DNA of 64,000 bases, taken from Stenotrophomonas maltophilia. GTDB lineage: Bacteria > Pseudomonadota > Gammaproteobacteria > Xanthomonadales > Xanthomonadaceae. Positions within the stretch are counted from its first letter, which is position 1. Each line of letters begins with the position of its first letter. A program made the position numbers and the translations under genes. This document shows positions 1-9,917 of this stretch, piece by piece. The stretch is from assembly GCF_023518235.1 (NCBI RefSeq), contig NZ_CP090423.1, positions 310,001-374,000 of the forward strand, read 5' to 3'. The notes beneath the pieces were generated by a model, which searched no databases, was not told where the DNA came from, and worked only from the letters and a program-made list of their open reading frames with translations.

Positions 1-2
1 TG

Positions 3-3000
3 GACCAGCAGCAACGCGATGCCATCTGGGACTCGATGCTCAACAGCAACGGTCGTCTGCCGTGGGATACCAAGGCCGGCATCGAACTGCTGGTCAAGGT
101 GGTCAAGAACGCAGAGAACGATCCCATGGGGGCCGGTTCATGGTTCTGGCGTCTGGGTATGAACGATGACGTGTACTCGGCATGGCTGGCACGGCTGAGC
201 ACCGAAATGCTGGAGGACGGTACCGGAGGGGCTGCCCGCCCGTTGGATCCCTTCCTGTTCTTCACCGGCGCGCTGATGCTGGATGCCCAGGACGGAGAGT
301 TCAACAAGGACCAGATCCGCGAGTTCCTCAATGCCCTGCCGGACGTGCTGAAGCTGTCGGTGAAGCCAGGGAGCGGACTGACCGCCTATGGCTCGCTGCA
401 GGGCGATGCCATCGACGGTACCGATGAAGCCGACGTCATCTTCGGCCAGGAAGGCGCGGACGTGCTGTCTGGTCTGGCCGGCAACGATGTGATCGACGGC
501 GGTAGCGGCAACGACACCCTGAACGGCGGCGCCGGCAATGACGCGCTGTTCGGTGGCGCCGGCAACGATACGCTCGACGGCGGCATCGGCAGCGACACGT
601 TGCGCGGCGGGATGGGCTTTGACACCTACACCATCGGCACGGGCCTGGCCGGCGATCTGGATACGATCGTTGACACCGACGGCAACGGTACCGTGGTCAT
701 CAATGGCAACGGGGCCTGGGCCAACGGGCTCATCGCAACGTCGGCCACCACCTGGGAGAGCGCCGATGGCCAGATCAAGGTCAGCCACTCGATCGCCAAT
801 GGGTCGAAGCTGATCATCCGCAGTGGCACCGACACCGGCAGTGTGATGGTCGACGGCTGGAGCCAGGGCCATCTGGGCATCACGCTTCCGGAGTTCAAGC
901 CGGGCCAGGCAGGCACGGGCGGAACCGGGCTGGCCGACTTCCTCAATCCCTTCGTGAACAGCGCGCCCAGTGGTGCGGTCAACCTGTCCGGTGGCAATGG
1001 CCGCGACATGATCTGGGGAACCGCGTTCGGCAGCGGTGACACCTTGGATGGCGGTGAAGGCAGTGACATCATCAATGGTCGCGGTGGCGCCGACATCATC
1101 ACCGGCGGTGTTGGCGACGACTTCATCTCTGGCCTGGGATCGGAGACGATCGCGCATGGCGGAGAGGGCAATGATGTCCTGAATGCGCAGTGGAACTTCG
1201 GCTTTGATGTGCGCACGAATTCACGCGTGCCGATCACCGAATCCGGCATCTGGCGCGACGTGGAGGCCTTCTTCAGCTGGACTGCAATGCAGCGTCTGGG
1301 GCGCCGCGATGATGGCAGCCTGGCCATCGGCTTCAACTATGGCCTGTCGGGGATGTTCGATTTCAGTGGCGCCTCGGTGGCGCCGGGCTGGACGTTCAGA
1401 TTCCGTCGTCTGGACAATGATACCTACACCCTTGTCTATAGCAGCGCCACCGAGCCGGATGGCATTGCGCTGGGCCAGGGACGGATCACCACGGAGGAGG
1501 GCTCGGGTATCACCTACACCAGCGGTGTGAGCCTGTTTGGCGAAGACGGCAACGACCAGCTCGGTGGCAGCAGTGCAGCCGACTACCTCGATGGTGGGGA
1601 TGGCAACGATGCGATCAGTGGTGAAGGCGGTCACGATGTGATCCTCGCCGGGGCCGGCAACGACCAGGTGGCAGGCGGAGACGGCAACGACAGCATTGAC
1701 GGCGGCGCCGGCGCCGGCGACGACGAGATGTGGGGTGAAGGTGGAAATGATCTGATCGACGGCGGAGACGGTGACGATCTGATCTGGGGGGACTATTACC
1801 CGCAGTCTGGAATCGTCGGGGGCGGCAATGACATCCTGCGTGGTGGCGCCGGCAACGACCAGCTGTCCGGTCAGGCCGGCGATGATCTGCTGTCGGGCGG
1901 TATCGGAAACGATCTTCTGGTTGGCGGCACCGGCAACGATCGCCTCATGGGCGAAGACGGTGACGACGAGCTGCAGGGCGAAGATGGCGACGACACTCTC
2001 GACGGCGGCAATGGCACCGACCGGCTGTTCGGGCAGGATGGCAATGATGTTCTGCTGGGCGGCGAGGGCGCCGATCATCTGGAAGGTGGCGATGGCAACG
2101 ATCATCTTGATGGCGGCGCCGGCAAGGACGTGCTGATCGGCGGCGAAGGCGATGACACGCTCATGGGCGGCCAGGGCGACGACGAACTGTGGGGTGGGTC
2201 CGGCAAGGACACACTGTCCGGTGGTGAGGGGGCCGACACCCTGCGTGGCGAAGCGGGTGACGATGTGCTTGCCGGTGGTGCGGGCAACGACCTGTTGATG
2301 GGAGGTGATGGGCGCGACACCCTCGACGGCGGCGATGGCGACGACGAGCTGCAGGGCGGTGCCGGCAATGATTCCTTGAACGGGGGCAGCGGCGCCGACC
2401 GTCTGTTTGGTGAGGATGGCAACGACAGTCTGTATGGCGGCGCCGGTGATGACGTCCTGGCTGGCGATGGCGGCGCGGGCAGTTCCGGTGCGGCTGGGAA
2501 TGATTATCTCGACGGCGGTGCCGGCAACGACGTGCTGTTCGGGCAGGGCGGGCACGACGAGCTCAATGGTGGTGCCGGCGATGACAGGCTGTACGGTGAT
2601 GAAGACAATGGCCCGGGTGGCAACGATACGCTGCGCGGTGGCGCAGGCAATGATCTGCTGTCCGGTGGTGCCGGCGATGACCTCCTCGATGGCGGCAGCG
2701 GCAATGACCTGCTCTACGGTGGCACCGGCAACAACCAGTACCACTTCGAAGCGGGGTTTGGTATCGATCATGTCTACCTGCAGGAGGGCAATCCGGGCAG
2801 TGATCGCATCACCTTCGGTACCAGCATCAATCAGACCGATCTGCACTACGAGGCGTACGGGCTGGATCTGATCATTCGCCACCGCGACGGTACTGATACC
2901 GTGGTGGTGCACAACTATTTTGCATCCTCTGGTTCCGGTGGCATTGCGGTGGGCGGTATTGATGTCACCGATCGCGAACGCCTGGAGGAACAACTGGAGG

Positions 3001-6000
3001 TGCCGACGCTTGTCTTCGGTACAGGCGGTGATGACAGCATGCTGGGCACCAGCGGTGACGACAGTCTGTATGGCGCTGACGGCAACGATACGTTGATGGG
3101 CCTGGAGGGCAACGACCGGCTGTTCGGTGGCGCCGGCGATGACCTGCTGATCGGCGGTCTTGGCCACGACGTGCTCGACGGCGGCGCCGGCAATGACATC
3201 TATCACTACGATTTTGGTCATGGTTATGACCGCATCATCAACCTGGGAAGCGCCGCTGCCGGCACGGACATCATCCGTATCGGCCCTGGACTGACACGGG
3301 CGATGATCAACAACATCCAGGTCTCCGGCGATGACCTGATGCTCGCCTTCTTCACCGGTGCCGGGTTCCAGTCTCTGAGCCTGGATGGATTCCTTGCCGG
3401 GAGCAACCGCAGCCACATCATCCAGTTCGACGACGGCACGTGGATGAGCGCCGAGGACTTTGTCGAGACGGCGCGAAGCTGGACTGGTACCGACGCTGAC
3501 GATACGTACACAGCGACCGACGAAGGCAACAACCTGCGCGCCGGTGCCGGCAACGATATCGTCCATGGAAAGGGGGGCAACGATCGAATCTTCGGTGGCG
3601 AAGGCGATGACCAGCTCTTCGGCGGTGATGGCAATGATGTGATCTACGGCGATGGCGGTGCGGACCTGCTTGATGGCGGTGCCGGCGATGACATGCTGTA
3701 TGCGAACGAATTCAGTGATGGCAGCCCGGACATCCTGCGGGGCGGTGCTGGCAATGATCGCTACTACATCAGCACCGGCTACCAGTACGCCTCTTCCCCG
3801 GACACGGTCATCGAACTGGAAGGCGAAGGCGTGGACACCGTCTTTGCCGAGTCCTTCTCATACACCCTGACGGCCAATGTCGAGAATCTGGTGGGCGTCT
3901 TCAACAGCAACACCTGGCATTGGCAGAACCCGTCCTATCCTGGCTGGATCGTGCACATTCCCCGCACCCTGGTCGGCAACGACCTGGACAACATCATCCA
4001 GTTTGGCAAGCCGTCCTATATGGGCAGCCATAGTGGACGCTACTACGTGCTTGATGGTGGCGCCGGCAATGACACGCTGATCGGAACCCAGGCCAACGAA
4101 ACCTATGTTGTCGACAGCCTCGGCGATGTGATCATCGAGGGTGACTGGGGCTGGGACAACCGCTTCTCCATCGACACGGTGCGTGCCAGCCTGTCCTACT
4201 CGATCGCCAACCTGGTCAACATCGAGAACCTGGAACTGGTCGGAAGCGGCGACTGGTCGGGCTGGGGCAATGCGGGCGACAACACGCTCAACGGCCGCAC
4301 GTCGACCGGCGCCAACCATCTGTACGGTGGTATGGGAGATGATCGCTACATCATCAGTGCCAACGACACAGTGGTGGAGTTGGCCGGGGAAGGCAACGAT
4401 ACCGTGGTGATCGACGCTCTCGAAGATGGCGCGCCCCAGAACCAGTGGTTCGAGGTGGCAGACTTCGCAAATGTCGAGAACCTGGAGCTGGGCAACAACC
4501 TGGTGCCTGACGGACGCGGCGCGGGCACCATCAACGGGGGCGCGTTCCACGCCAACCTGCGCGGCGATGCCGGTGACAACGTCCTGACCGGAAACGGATT
4601 CAGCAACGAAATCCGCGGCGGCGGAGGCAACGATACCCTCAAGGGCGGCGATCGCGAGCCGAACACGGTCTACAAGGCCAGCCGGGACTACCTCTATGGT
4701 GAAGAGGGTAATGATCAGCTGATCGCAGGCCAGGGCGGTGCGGACCTGCATGGCGGTACCGGCGATGACATGCTCAGGGGCGGTTATGGCGACGACGACT
4801 TCCACTACGGAATCGGCGATGGCCGCGATACGGTGGATTCGCAGCCGGGTGCCGGGCGCGACCGTGTGGTGTTTGGCGCAGGCATCGACCCGGACGACGT
4901 CACCTTCAGCCGCAGTGGGCTGGACCTGATCGTGCAGGTCGGCAGCGATCAGAATGATCAGCTCACGGTCAGCAACTACTGGTATGAGGAAAGCGGCAGT
5001 CTGGTGGTGCGTGGGGTGGTCGACCACTTCCTGTTCGCCGATGGCACCGTGCGTCGCGGCGATCTTCACCAGCTGCCGTACACCAACAAGCCTCCGATCA
5101 CGCTGATCCCGTTCGTCGAGTTCGAGGCCATTGGTGATGCGGCCTTCTCGGCACAGATTCCCTCGGGCATGTTCCAGGACGAGGCCCAGGACACGCTGAC
5201 CTATTCACTGAGTGCGAATGCGCCGGCCTGGCTGGTCATCGACCCGCTTACCGGGCAGCTGACGGGCACACCGCCCAATGGCGGTGCGGATCTTTCGCTG
5301 GAGATCATTGCTGCCGACAGCTGGGGGCAGCGCACCACGGCCTGGCTGACGGTGAATGTGCGCAACGTGCTGCGGGGTACCGATGGCGCGGATGTGCTTG
5401 CCGGCACCCAGTTCCGTGACGATCTGCATGGCGGCGCAGGTAATGACGTGTTGAATGGCGCTGGCGCCGGTGATCGCCTGTATGGCGGCGAGGGCGACGA
5501 CATCTATGTGGTGAATGATCCGAGCCAGCAGGTGATCGAACTGGCCGGCGGAGGCGACGACACCGTCCGCAGTGGCAGTCATCGCTACGTGCTGGGCGAT
5601 CACGTCGAGCGGCTCGAGCTGCTCGACGGTGCATACGAAGGCATCGGCAACCAGGGCAACAACACGCTGGTAGGCAACCAGGGCGACAACAGGCTTGATG
5701 GCGCGGCCGGCGAAGATCGCCTTGTCGGCGGTGCCGGCGATGATACCTACGTGGTCGACAGCGCCGGCGATGTTGTCATCGAGGTGGCCGGCGAAGGCGT
5801 CGATACGGTCGAGGCGGCGCTGGACTGGCAGCTGGGCGACCATCTGGAGAATCTGGTGCTGACCGGCTCCGGCCACCTGAGCGGAGTTGGCAACAGCCTG
5901 GACAACGAGCTGTATGGCAACGATGGCAACAACCGGCTCGAGGGCGGCCTCGGTGCCGATCGTCTGTACGGTGGCCTGGGCGACGATCTGTACATCATCG

Positions 6001-8246
6001 AATCGGCCCAGGACCGTGTGTTCGAGGACGAAGACGGCGGTCTGGATACCATCGAGCGTCGCTTCGAGACCAACCTGATCCTGGCCGACAATGTCGAGAA
6101 CCTGATCCTGGCCAACGGCATCGTGTCCGGCAACGGCAACGCGTTGGACAATGTCATCAATGGCAACGCTGCGGCAAACAAGCTGAGCGGCATGGACGGC
6201 AACGACACCCTTGTCGGCGGCGACGGCGATGACCAGCTCTGGGGTGGCAGCGGTGACGATGTCCTGCGCGGTGACAATGGTGCGGACTATCTTGATGGCG
6301 GCAGCGGTGCCGATCAGATGAGTGGTGGCGCAGGCAATGACATCTACATCGTGGACAACACGGCGGACACGATCATCGAGCTTGCCGGCGGGGGCACGGA
6401 CCAGGTGCAGTCTTCGGCCTCCTACACGCTGTCGGCGGATCTGGAGAACCTGTTCCTGACCGGAAGTGCCGACATCAACGGGACCGGCAATGCGTTGGCC
6501 AACTACCTGGCGGGCAACAGTGGCAGCAACACGCTCAATGGGGGAGGCGGCAACGACACGCTCAGTGGTGGGGCGGGCAACGATACCCTGCTGGGCGGCG
6601 CGGGCAACGACGCCTATCTGGTCGATGCGAACTCAGGCAGTGATGTCGTAGACAACACCGGAGGCGGCAACGATACGGTGTTCTTCCAGAACGGGGTCAC
6701 CCGGGAACGGCTGAGCTTCTCCCGCGACGGGGATGACCTGTTGATCCGGATCGACCAGGGAGCTACGCCGGCGGTACGCGTGCGTAATCACTTCCTCGGT
6801 GGGGACTGGGCCATCGATCAGGTTCAGCCTGATGGAGGCAGTTCACTCAGCGCAGCCCAGATCAACCAGCTGGTCAGCGGCGGCAGTGGGGGCGGGTTCG
6901 ACAAGACCGTTACCGGGACGTCGGCAGGAGAGCAGCTGGTGGGCACCGCGGGCAAGGACCTGATCGAGGGTCTGGGCGGCGATGACACGCTGTTCGGTAT
7001 GGCAGGCGACGACACGCTGCGCGGAGGCGATGGCAATGATCAGCTTGCGGGCGGCAATGGCAGCGCTGCGGGCTCGGGCAATGACCGGCTTGAGGGAGGC
7101 GCAGGCAACGATACTCTGCGCGGCCAGGACGGTAACAACGTGCTTCTGGGTGGCAGCGGCGATGACCAGTACATCCATGGCGGCGGGAACGATGTGATCG
7201 ACAACACAGGGGGAGGCGTCGACTGGTTGTTCTTCCAGAACGGCATTACCACCGGACAGCTGGCTTTCACCCGCGAAGGTGACAACCTGGTGATCGTTGT
7301 GAACGGAAATGCCAACCAACGCGTCACGGTGACCAATCACTTCCTGGGCGGTGACTGGGCGCTCGACTATCTGCAGGCTGCCACCGGCAATGCGCTCAAC
7401 ACGGCGGCCATCAATGCGCTGGTCAGCAATGGCGGTGGCGACGGCGGAGGTACGCCGGGGACCGGAAACGATGCCGATTACCCCTCCAAGATCAACGGTA
7501 CGGCGAACGCCGAGCAGTTGGTTGGTACCAGTGGGCGTGACCTGATCAAGGGTCTTGCCGGCGACGACAAGTTGTTTGGCATGGGGGGCGATGACAAGCT
7601 GGAAGGCGGTGATGGCAACGATTACCTGTCCGGTGGCAACGGCAGCTTCAGCGGGTCCGGCAAGGACATCCTGATCGGTGGCGCCGGCGACGACCAACTG
7701 GTAGGCGAAGATGGCGATGACATGCTCATCGGCGGAGTGGGCAACGACACGTACTTCTACCGGGCCGGGTCGGGCGCCGATACGGTGGACAACACCGGCG
7801 GTGGTACCGACTGGTTGTACTTCGATGGCATCGATCGCAGCCGCCTGAGCTATCACCGTGATGGCGATGATCTGGTCGTCAGGGTGGATGGCAGCGCCGG
7901 GCAGCAGATGCGTGTGCTCCGCCATTTCCAGGGTGGACAGTACGCCATTGCCTTCGTGCAGCCTGGCGATGGTGGCTACGCCATCACTGCAGATCAGATT
8001 GCCAGTCAGTTGACGCCGATGACCGCGCTGCGCACCAGCATGACCTCCGCCGCCGCGTCCGCGCCGGAGGCCATGTCACTGGAGGCGGAACTTCAGCATC
8101 TGGTGGGGGCCATGGGCGCGTTCCAGGCGGGTGCTGACACGGGGCTCGCTGGCGATGCGCCTGCGCAGCTGGGCGGTGTCGATCCATCCCTGTGGGCGGG
8201 GGCACTGCACCGCCAGGAGGCGCGCGCCACGCTCGTGCCGGGCTGA
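3..8246 (+). CDS. Giant RTX (hemolysin-type calcium-binding repeat) protein, 5' partial
   Basis: The reading frame is open from the first bases of the window, so the N terminus lies upstream; about 2,747 residues are visible. Most of the protein is arrays of the nonapeptide GGxGxDxLx, which in RTX proteins fold as calcium-binding parallel beta rolls. The densest array covers roughly residues 510-900, with further blocks to about 2,570. Between arrays are segments like the hemolysin-type calcium-binding-related domain (for example nt 2740-2960, 6600-6830, 7150-7380 and 7750-7990). One Ig/cadherin-like module (dystroglycan type) sits at nt 5087-5355. An unrelated insert without RTX motifs lies at nt 1190-1520. 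Such proteins are normally exported by a type I system and act as adhesins, toxins or surface-layer proteins. No transporter gene is seen here, so role and export are inferred. The last 85 or so residues carry no RTX repeat. Confidence 0.93.
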   Translation, partial: DQQQRDAIWDSMLNSNGRLPWDTKAGIELLVKVVKNAENDPMGAGSWFWRLGMNDDVYSAWLARLSTEMLEDGTGGAARPLDPFLFFTGALMLDAQDGEFNKDQIREFLNALPDVLKLSVKPGSGLTAYGSLQGDAIDGTDEADVIFGQEGADVLSGLAGNDVIDGGSGNDTLNGGAGNDALFGGAGNDTLDGGIGSDTLRGGMGFDTYTIGTGLAGDLDTIVDTDGNGTVVINGNGAWANGLIATSATTWESADGQIKVSHSIANGSKLIIRSGTDTGSVMVDGWSQGHLGITLPEFKPGQAGTGGTGLADFLNPFVNSAPSGAVNLSGGNGRDMIWGTAFGSGDTLDGGEGSDIINGRGGADIITGGVGDDFISGLGSETIAHGGEGNDVLNAQWNFGFDVRTNSRVPITESGIWRDVEAFFSWTAMQRLGRRDDGSLAIGFNYGLSGMFDFSGASVAPGWTFRFRRLDNDTYTLVYSSATEPDGIALGQGRITTEEGSGITYTSGVSLFGEDGNDQLGGSSAADYLDGGDGNDAISGEGGHDVILAGAGNDQVAGGDGNDSIDGGAGAGDDEMWGEGGNDLIDGGDGDDLIWGDYYPQSGIVGGGNDILRGGAGNDQLSGQAGDDLLSGGIGNDLLVGGTGNDRLMGEDGDDELQGEDGDDTLDGGNGTDRLFGQDGNDVLLGGEGADHLEGGDGNDHLDGGAGKDVLIGGEGDDTLMGGQGDDELWGGSGKDTLSGGEGADTLRGEAGDDVLAGGAGNDLLMGGDGRDTLDGGDGDDELQGGAGNDSLNGGSGADRLFGEDGNDSLYGGAGDDVLAGDGGAGSSGAAGNDYLDGGAGNDVLFGQGGHDELNGGAGDDRLYGDEDNGPGGNDTLRGGAGNDLLSGGAGDDLLDGGSGNDLLYGGTGNNQYHFEAGFGIDHVYLQEGNPGSDRITFGTSINQTDLHYEAYGLDLIIRHRDGTDTVVVHNYFASSGSGGIAVGGIDVTDRERLEEQLEVPTLVFGTGGDDSMLGTSGDDSLYGADGNDTLMGLEGNDRLFGGAGDDLLIGGLGHDVLDGGAGNDIYHYDFGHGYDRIINLGSAAAGTDIIRIGPGLTRAMINNIQVSGDDLMLAFFTGAGFQSLSLDGFLAGSNRSHIIQFDDGTWMSAEDFVETARSWTGTDADDTYTATDEGNNLRAGAGNDIVHGKGGNDRIFGGEGDDQLFGGDGNDVIYGDGGADLLDGGAGDDMLYANEFSDGSPDILRGGAGNDRYYISTGYQYASSPDTVIELEGEGVDTVFAESFSYTLTANVENLVGVFNSNTWHWQNPSYPGWIVHIPRTLVGNDLDNIIQFGKPSYMGSHSGRYYVLDGGAGNDTLIGTQANETYVVDSLGDVIIEGDWGWDNRFSIDTVRASLSYSIANLVNIENLELVGSGDWSGWGNAGDNTLNGRTSTGANHLYGGMGDDRYIISANDTVVELAGEGNDTVVIDALEDGAPQNQWFEVADFANVENLELGNNLVPDGRGAGTINGGAFHANLRGDAGDNVLTGNGFSNEIRGGGGNDTLKGGDREPNTVYKASRDYLYGEEGNDQLIAGQGGADLHGGTGDDMLRGGYGDDDFHYGIGDGRDTVDSQPGAGRDRVVFGAGIDPDDVTFSRSGLDLIVQVGSDQNDQLTVSNYWYEESGSLVVRGVVDHFLFADGTVRRGDLHQLPYTNKPPITLIPFVEFEAIGDAAFSAQIPSGMFQDEAQDTLTYSLSANAPAWLVIDPLTGQLTGTPPNGGADLSLEIIAADSWGQRTTAWLTVNVRNVLRGTDGADVLAGTQFRDDLHGGAGNDVLNGAGAGDRLYGGEGDDIYVVNDPSQQVIELAGGGDDTVRSGSHRYVLGDHVERLELLDGAYEGIGNQGNNTLVGNQGDNRLDGAAGEDRLVGGAGDDTYVVDSAGDVVIEVAGEGVDTVEAALDWQLGDHLENLVLTGSGHLSGVGNSLDNELYGNDGNNRLEGGLGADRLYGGLGDDLYIIESAQDRVFEDEDGGLDTIERRFETNLILADNVENLILANGIVSGNGNALDNVINGNAAANKLSGMDGNDTLVGGDGDDQLWGGSGDDVLRGDNGADYLDGGSGADQMSGGAGNDIYIVDNTADTIIELAGGGTDQVQSSASYTLSADLENLFLTGSADINGTGNALANYLAGNSGSNTLNGGGGNDTLSGGAGNDTLLGGAGNDAYLVDANSGSDVVDNTGGGNDTVFFQNGVTRERLSFSRDGDDLLIRIDQGATPAVRVRNHFLGGDWAIDQVQPDGGSSLSAAQINQLVSGGSGGGFDKTVTGTSAGEQLVGTAGKDLIEGLGGDDTLFGMAGDDTLRGGDGNDQLAGGNGSAAGSGNDRLEGGAGNDTLRGQDGNNVLLGGSGDDQYIHGGGNDVIDNTGGGVDWLFFQNGITTGQLAFTREGDNLVIVVNGNANQRVTVTNHFLGGDWALDYLQAATGNALNTAAINALVSNGGGDGGGTPGTGNDADYPSKINGTANAEQLVGTSGRDLIKGLAGDDKLFGMGGDDKLEGGDGNDYLSGGNGSFSGSGKDILIGGAGDDQLVGEDGDDMLIGGVGNDTYFYRAGSGADTVDNTGGGTDWLYFDGIDRSRLSYHRDGDDLVVRVDGSAGQQMRVLRHFQGGQYAIAFVQPGDGGYAITADQIASQLTPMTALRTSMTSAAASAPEAMSLEAELQHLVGAMGAFQAGADTGLAGDAPAQLGGVDPSLWAGALHRQEARATLVPG

Positions 8247-8270
8247 TCCGGCCTGCGCGTGAGGCGGCTT

Positions 8271-8307
8271 GCCCGCAACGGTTCCGGCAGCAGGGGCCGT
8301 TGCGGGC
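8271..8307 (+). terminator. Strong inverted repeat after the RTX gene
   Basis: Perfect 11-base arms, GCCCGCAACGG at 8271-8281 and CCGTTGCGGGC at 8297-8307, start 24 bases after the RTX stop. There is no T run, so it may protect the 3' end or terminate weakly rather than act as a classical intrinsic terminator. Confidence 0.5.
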
Positions 8308-8463
8308 GCGCTGGGGCGATGGGCTTCGGCCGGGAGAGCATTGACCGAACGGTAACGCCAGGTATCGGCCTGCCTGGATTGCGTAACAGGGGGTGATCCA
8401 TGCGCCGACAGCGGCCGCCACTGGGCTACCCTGTAGCTCCAACGCACGTTGTGGGGCGCACCG

Positions 8464-8781
8464 ATGAAGGTTGTGGTTCTTGCTGCATTACTGATGGTGG
8501 CGCAGGCTCCTGCTCACGCCCAGCCGCTGCCCGCCGAACTGGCGCAGCTGGGCATCATCGCCGGCATGCCCTATGCCAAGGCCAAGCGCCTGCTGGATGC
8601 TGCCGGGTGGCAGCCAGCCGCGGTGGCGGGCGCTGCCGAACCGCTGGAAGGCTTTCCGGAGGTTCGATGCCAGAAAGGCGGCACGCAGTGCGCGACGACC
8701 TTCGAAAAGAGCGGCCAGCAGATTGCGGTGCGGGTGGGCATGACCCTGGCCGGGCAGCCGTTCGTGCAGGGTGCCGACTGA
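8464..8781 (+). CDS. Small exported protein of unknown function
   Basis: 105 residues from ATG 8464. An in-frame ATG at 8449 would add five residues ahead of the signal peptide and is less likely. The N terminus (MKVVVLAALLMVAQAPAHAQ) is a clean Sec signal peptide ending AHA. The mature part holds two cysteines (RCQKGGTQCATTF) that could form a periplasmic disulfide. I recognise no named domain. It stands alone between the RTX gene and a convergent membrane-protein gene, and function cannot be assigned. Confidence 0.75.
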   Translation: MKVVVLAALLMVAQAPAHAQPLPAELAQLGIIAGMPYAKAKRLLDAAGWQPAAVAGAAEPLEGFPEVRCQKGGTQCATTFEKSGQQIAVRVGMTLAGQPFVQGAD

Positions 8782-8794
8782 GCCTGCGCCGCCG

Positions 8795-9778
8795 TCATGC
8801 CAGCGGCAGGCGGTCCTGCGCGTGCGACAGCCGGTCGTGCAGTTCGCGCACATGTTCGGCCTTGGCATGCACCCGCGTGGTATCGCCGAAGCTGCGCAGA
8901 TAGGCGCAGGCCGCGAAGCCGGCGCTCTTCTTCTCGTACTCGGCGATCCAGGCCAGGCGGTCGAGGTTGCTGGCCTGCTCGGCGGACCAGGCCGCCACCG
9001 GCGGCCGGATGCGGTACTTCAAGCCGACCCGCCATGGCTTGGGGGTCAGCCGCGCACGGAAGCAGTGCTGCAGCCGGCACATGCGTGCGTACAGTGCATC
9101 GGTGCCGAGGGCCTTGAACAACCCCTGCAGCTGCTCGTCTTCGGGCAGGAATGTCGCGTGCATCGCCAGCAGACGCAGGCCGGCCGGGGTGCGGTAGGCG
9201 CGCAGGTGCCAGTCCGGGTGCCGTTCGCTGAAGGCCGCCACCCGCTGCAGTGCGATGCCTTCGGCACCGCCGGCGGCGGCGAGGCGTTGCCGCCGGCGTG
9301 CCAGCACTGCCGCGTTGGCCAGCAGCAGTGCCACCACGCCCAGCACCAGCCCGACCAGCCAATGCCAGAGCAGGGTGCCGGTGATGGCGCCGGCCAGCAG
9401 CACCGCGGCGGCGATCAGGGCCGGCATCACGCAACCGCCCGGCGCAGGCGCGTGGTCGATGTCGGCGAACAACACATCCGGACTGTTCAGGCACAGCGCG
9501 CCGTAGCTGTTGCGGGTGATCACCACGTCGCCATCGCGCTGCACGATCTGTTCGCGGATCGGCACGCCTTCCACGCCGTAATTGCTGCGCACCTCGCGGC
9601 GCGGCAGCGGCTGCCCGGCAACGATGGCGTTGAGTGCCTCGTTGGCGCGGGCATCGGCATGTGCCTGGGCTTCGGCGGGGCCCTCATCGGACCAGCCGAA
9701 GCGGCGCACGACCAGCGCGCGGCCACGGAAGCGGGCCTGTACGCGGGCTTCGGCCCAGTAGGCGGGAACGATCATCAT
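8795..9778 (-). CDS. Membrane protein of unknown function
   Basis: 327 residues if it starts at the ATG at 9778; the frame is open for 77 codons further upstream, but that would run across the start of the divergent gene. Residues 1-110 look soluble. Two hydrophobic stretches (about 115-135 and 140-160) form a TM hairpin followed by an RRR stop-transfer. Residues 165-327 form a second soluble domain rich in Trp, Arg and Leu. No catalytic motif is recognised. It is divergent from the peptidase gene at 9918 and convergent with the small secreted protein. Confidence 0.75.
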   Translation of the reverse strand: MMIVPAYWAEARVQARFRGRALVVRRFGWSDEGPAEAQAHADARANEALNAIVAGQPLPRREVRSNYGVEGVPIREQIVQRDGDVVITRNSYGALCLNSPDVLFADIDHAPAPGGCVMPALIAAAVLLAGAITGTLLWHWLVGLVLGVVALLLANAAVLARRRQRLAAAGGAEGIALQRVAAFSERHPDWHLRAYRTPAGLRLLAMHATFLPEDEQLQGLFKALGTDALYARMCRLQHCFRARLTPKPWRVGLKYRIRPPVAAWSAEQASNLDRLAWIAEYEKKSAGFAACAYLRSFGDTTRVHAKAEHVRELHDRLSHAQDRLPLA

Positions 9779-9917
9779 GGTGCGTGCTCCGTCATCCGTG
9801 GCTGGCTGCCCAGGGGGAGTCTGGCATAGCCCAGGGGGCGCCGCATCCACCTGCTGCGGCGGCCCGGGCAGAGTGGTAAATTGCGCGCCTTGCATGCACA
9901 CCACCAAGGACGGAGCG

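Noticed and set aside
510..2740. CRISPR-like short regular repeats
   Set aside because: The 27-base periodicity is coding: it is the RTX nonapeptide with variable third positions and no spacers.
1221..3566. 781-codon minus-strand frame inside the RTX gene
   Set aside because: It mirrors the RTX nonapeptide repeat on the other strand; the product is low-complexity Val/Ala/Ile repeats with no start signal or family sequence.
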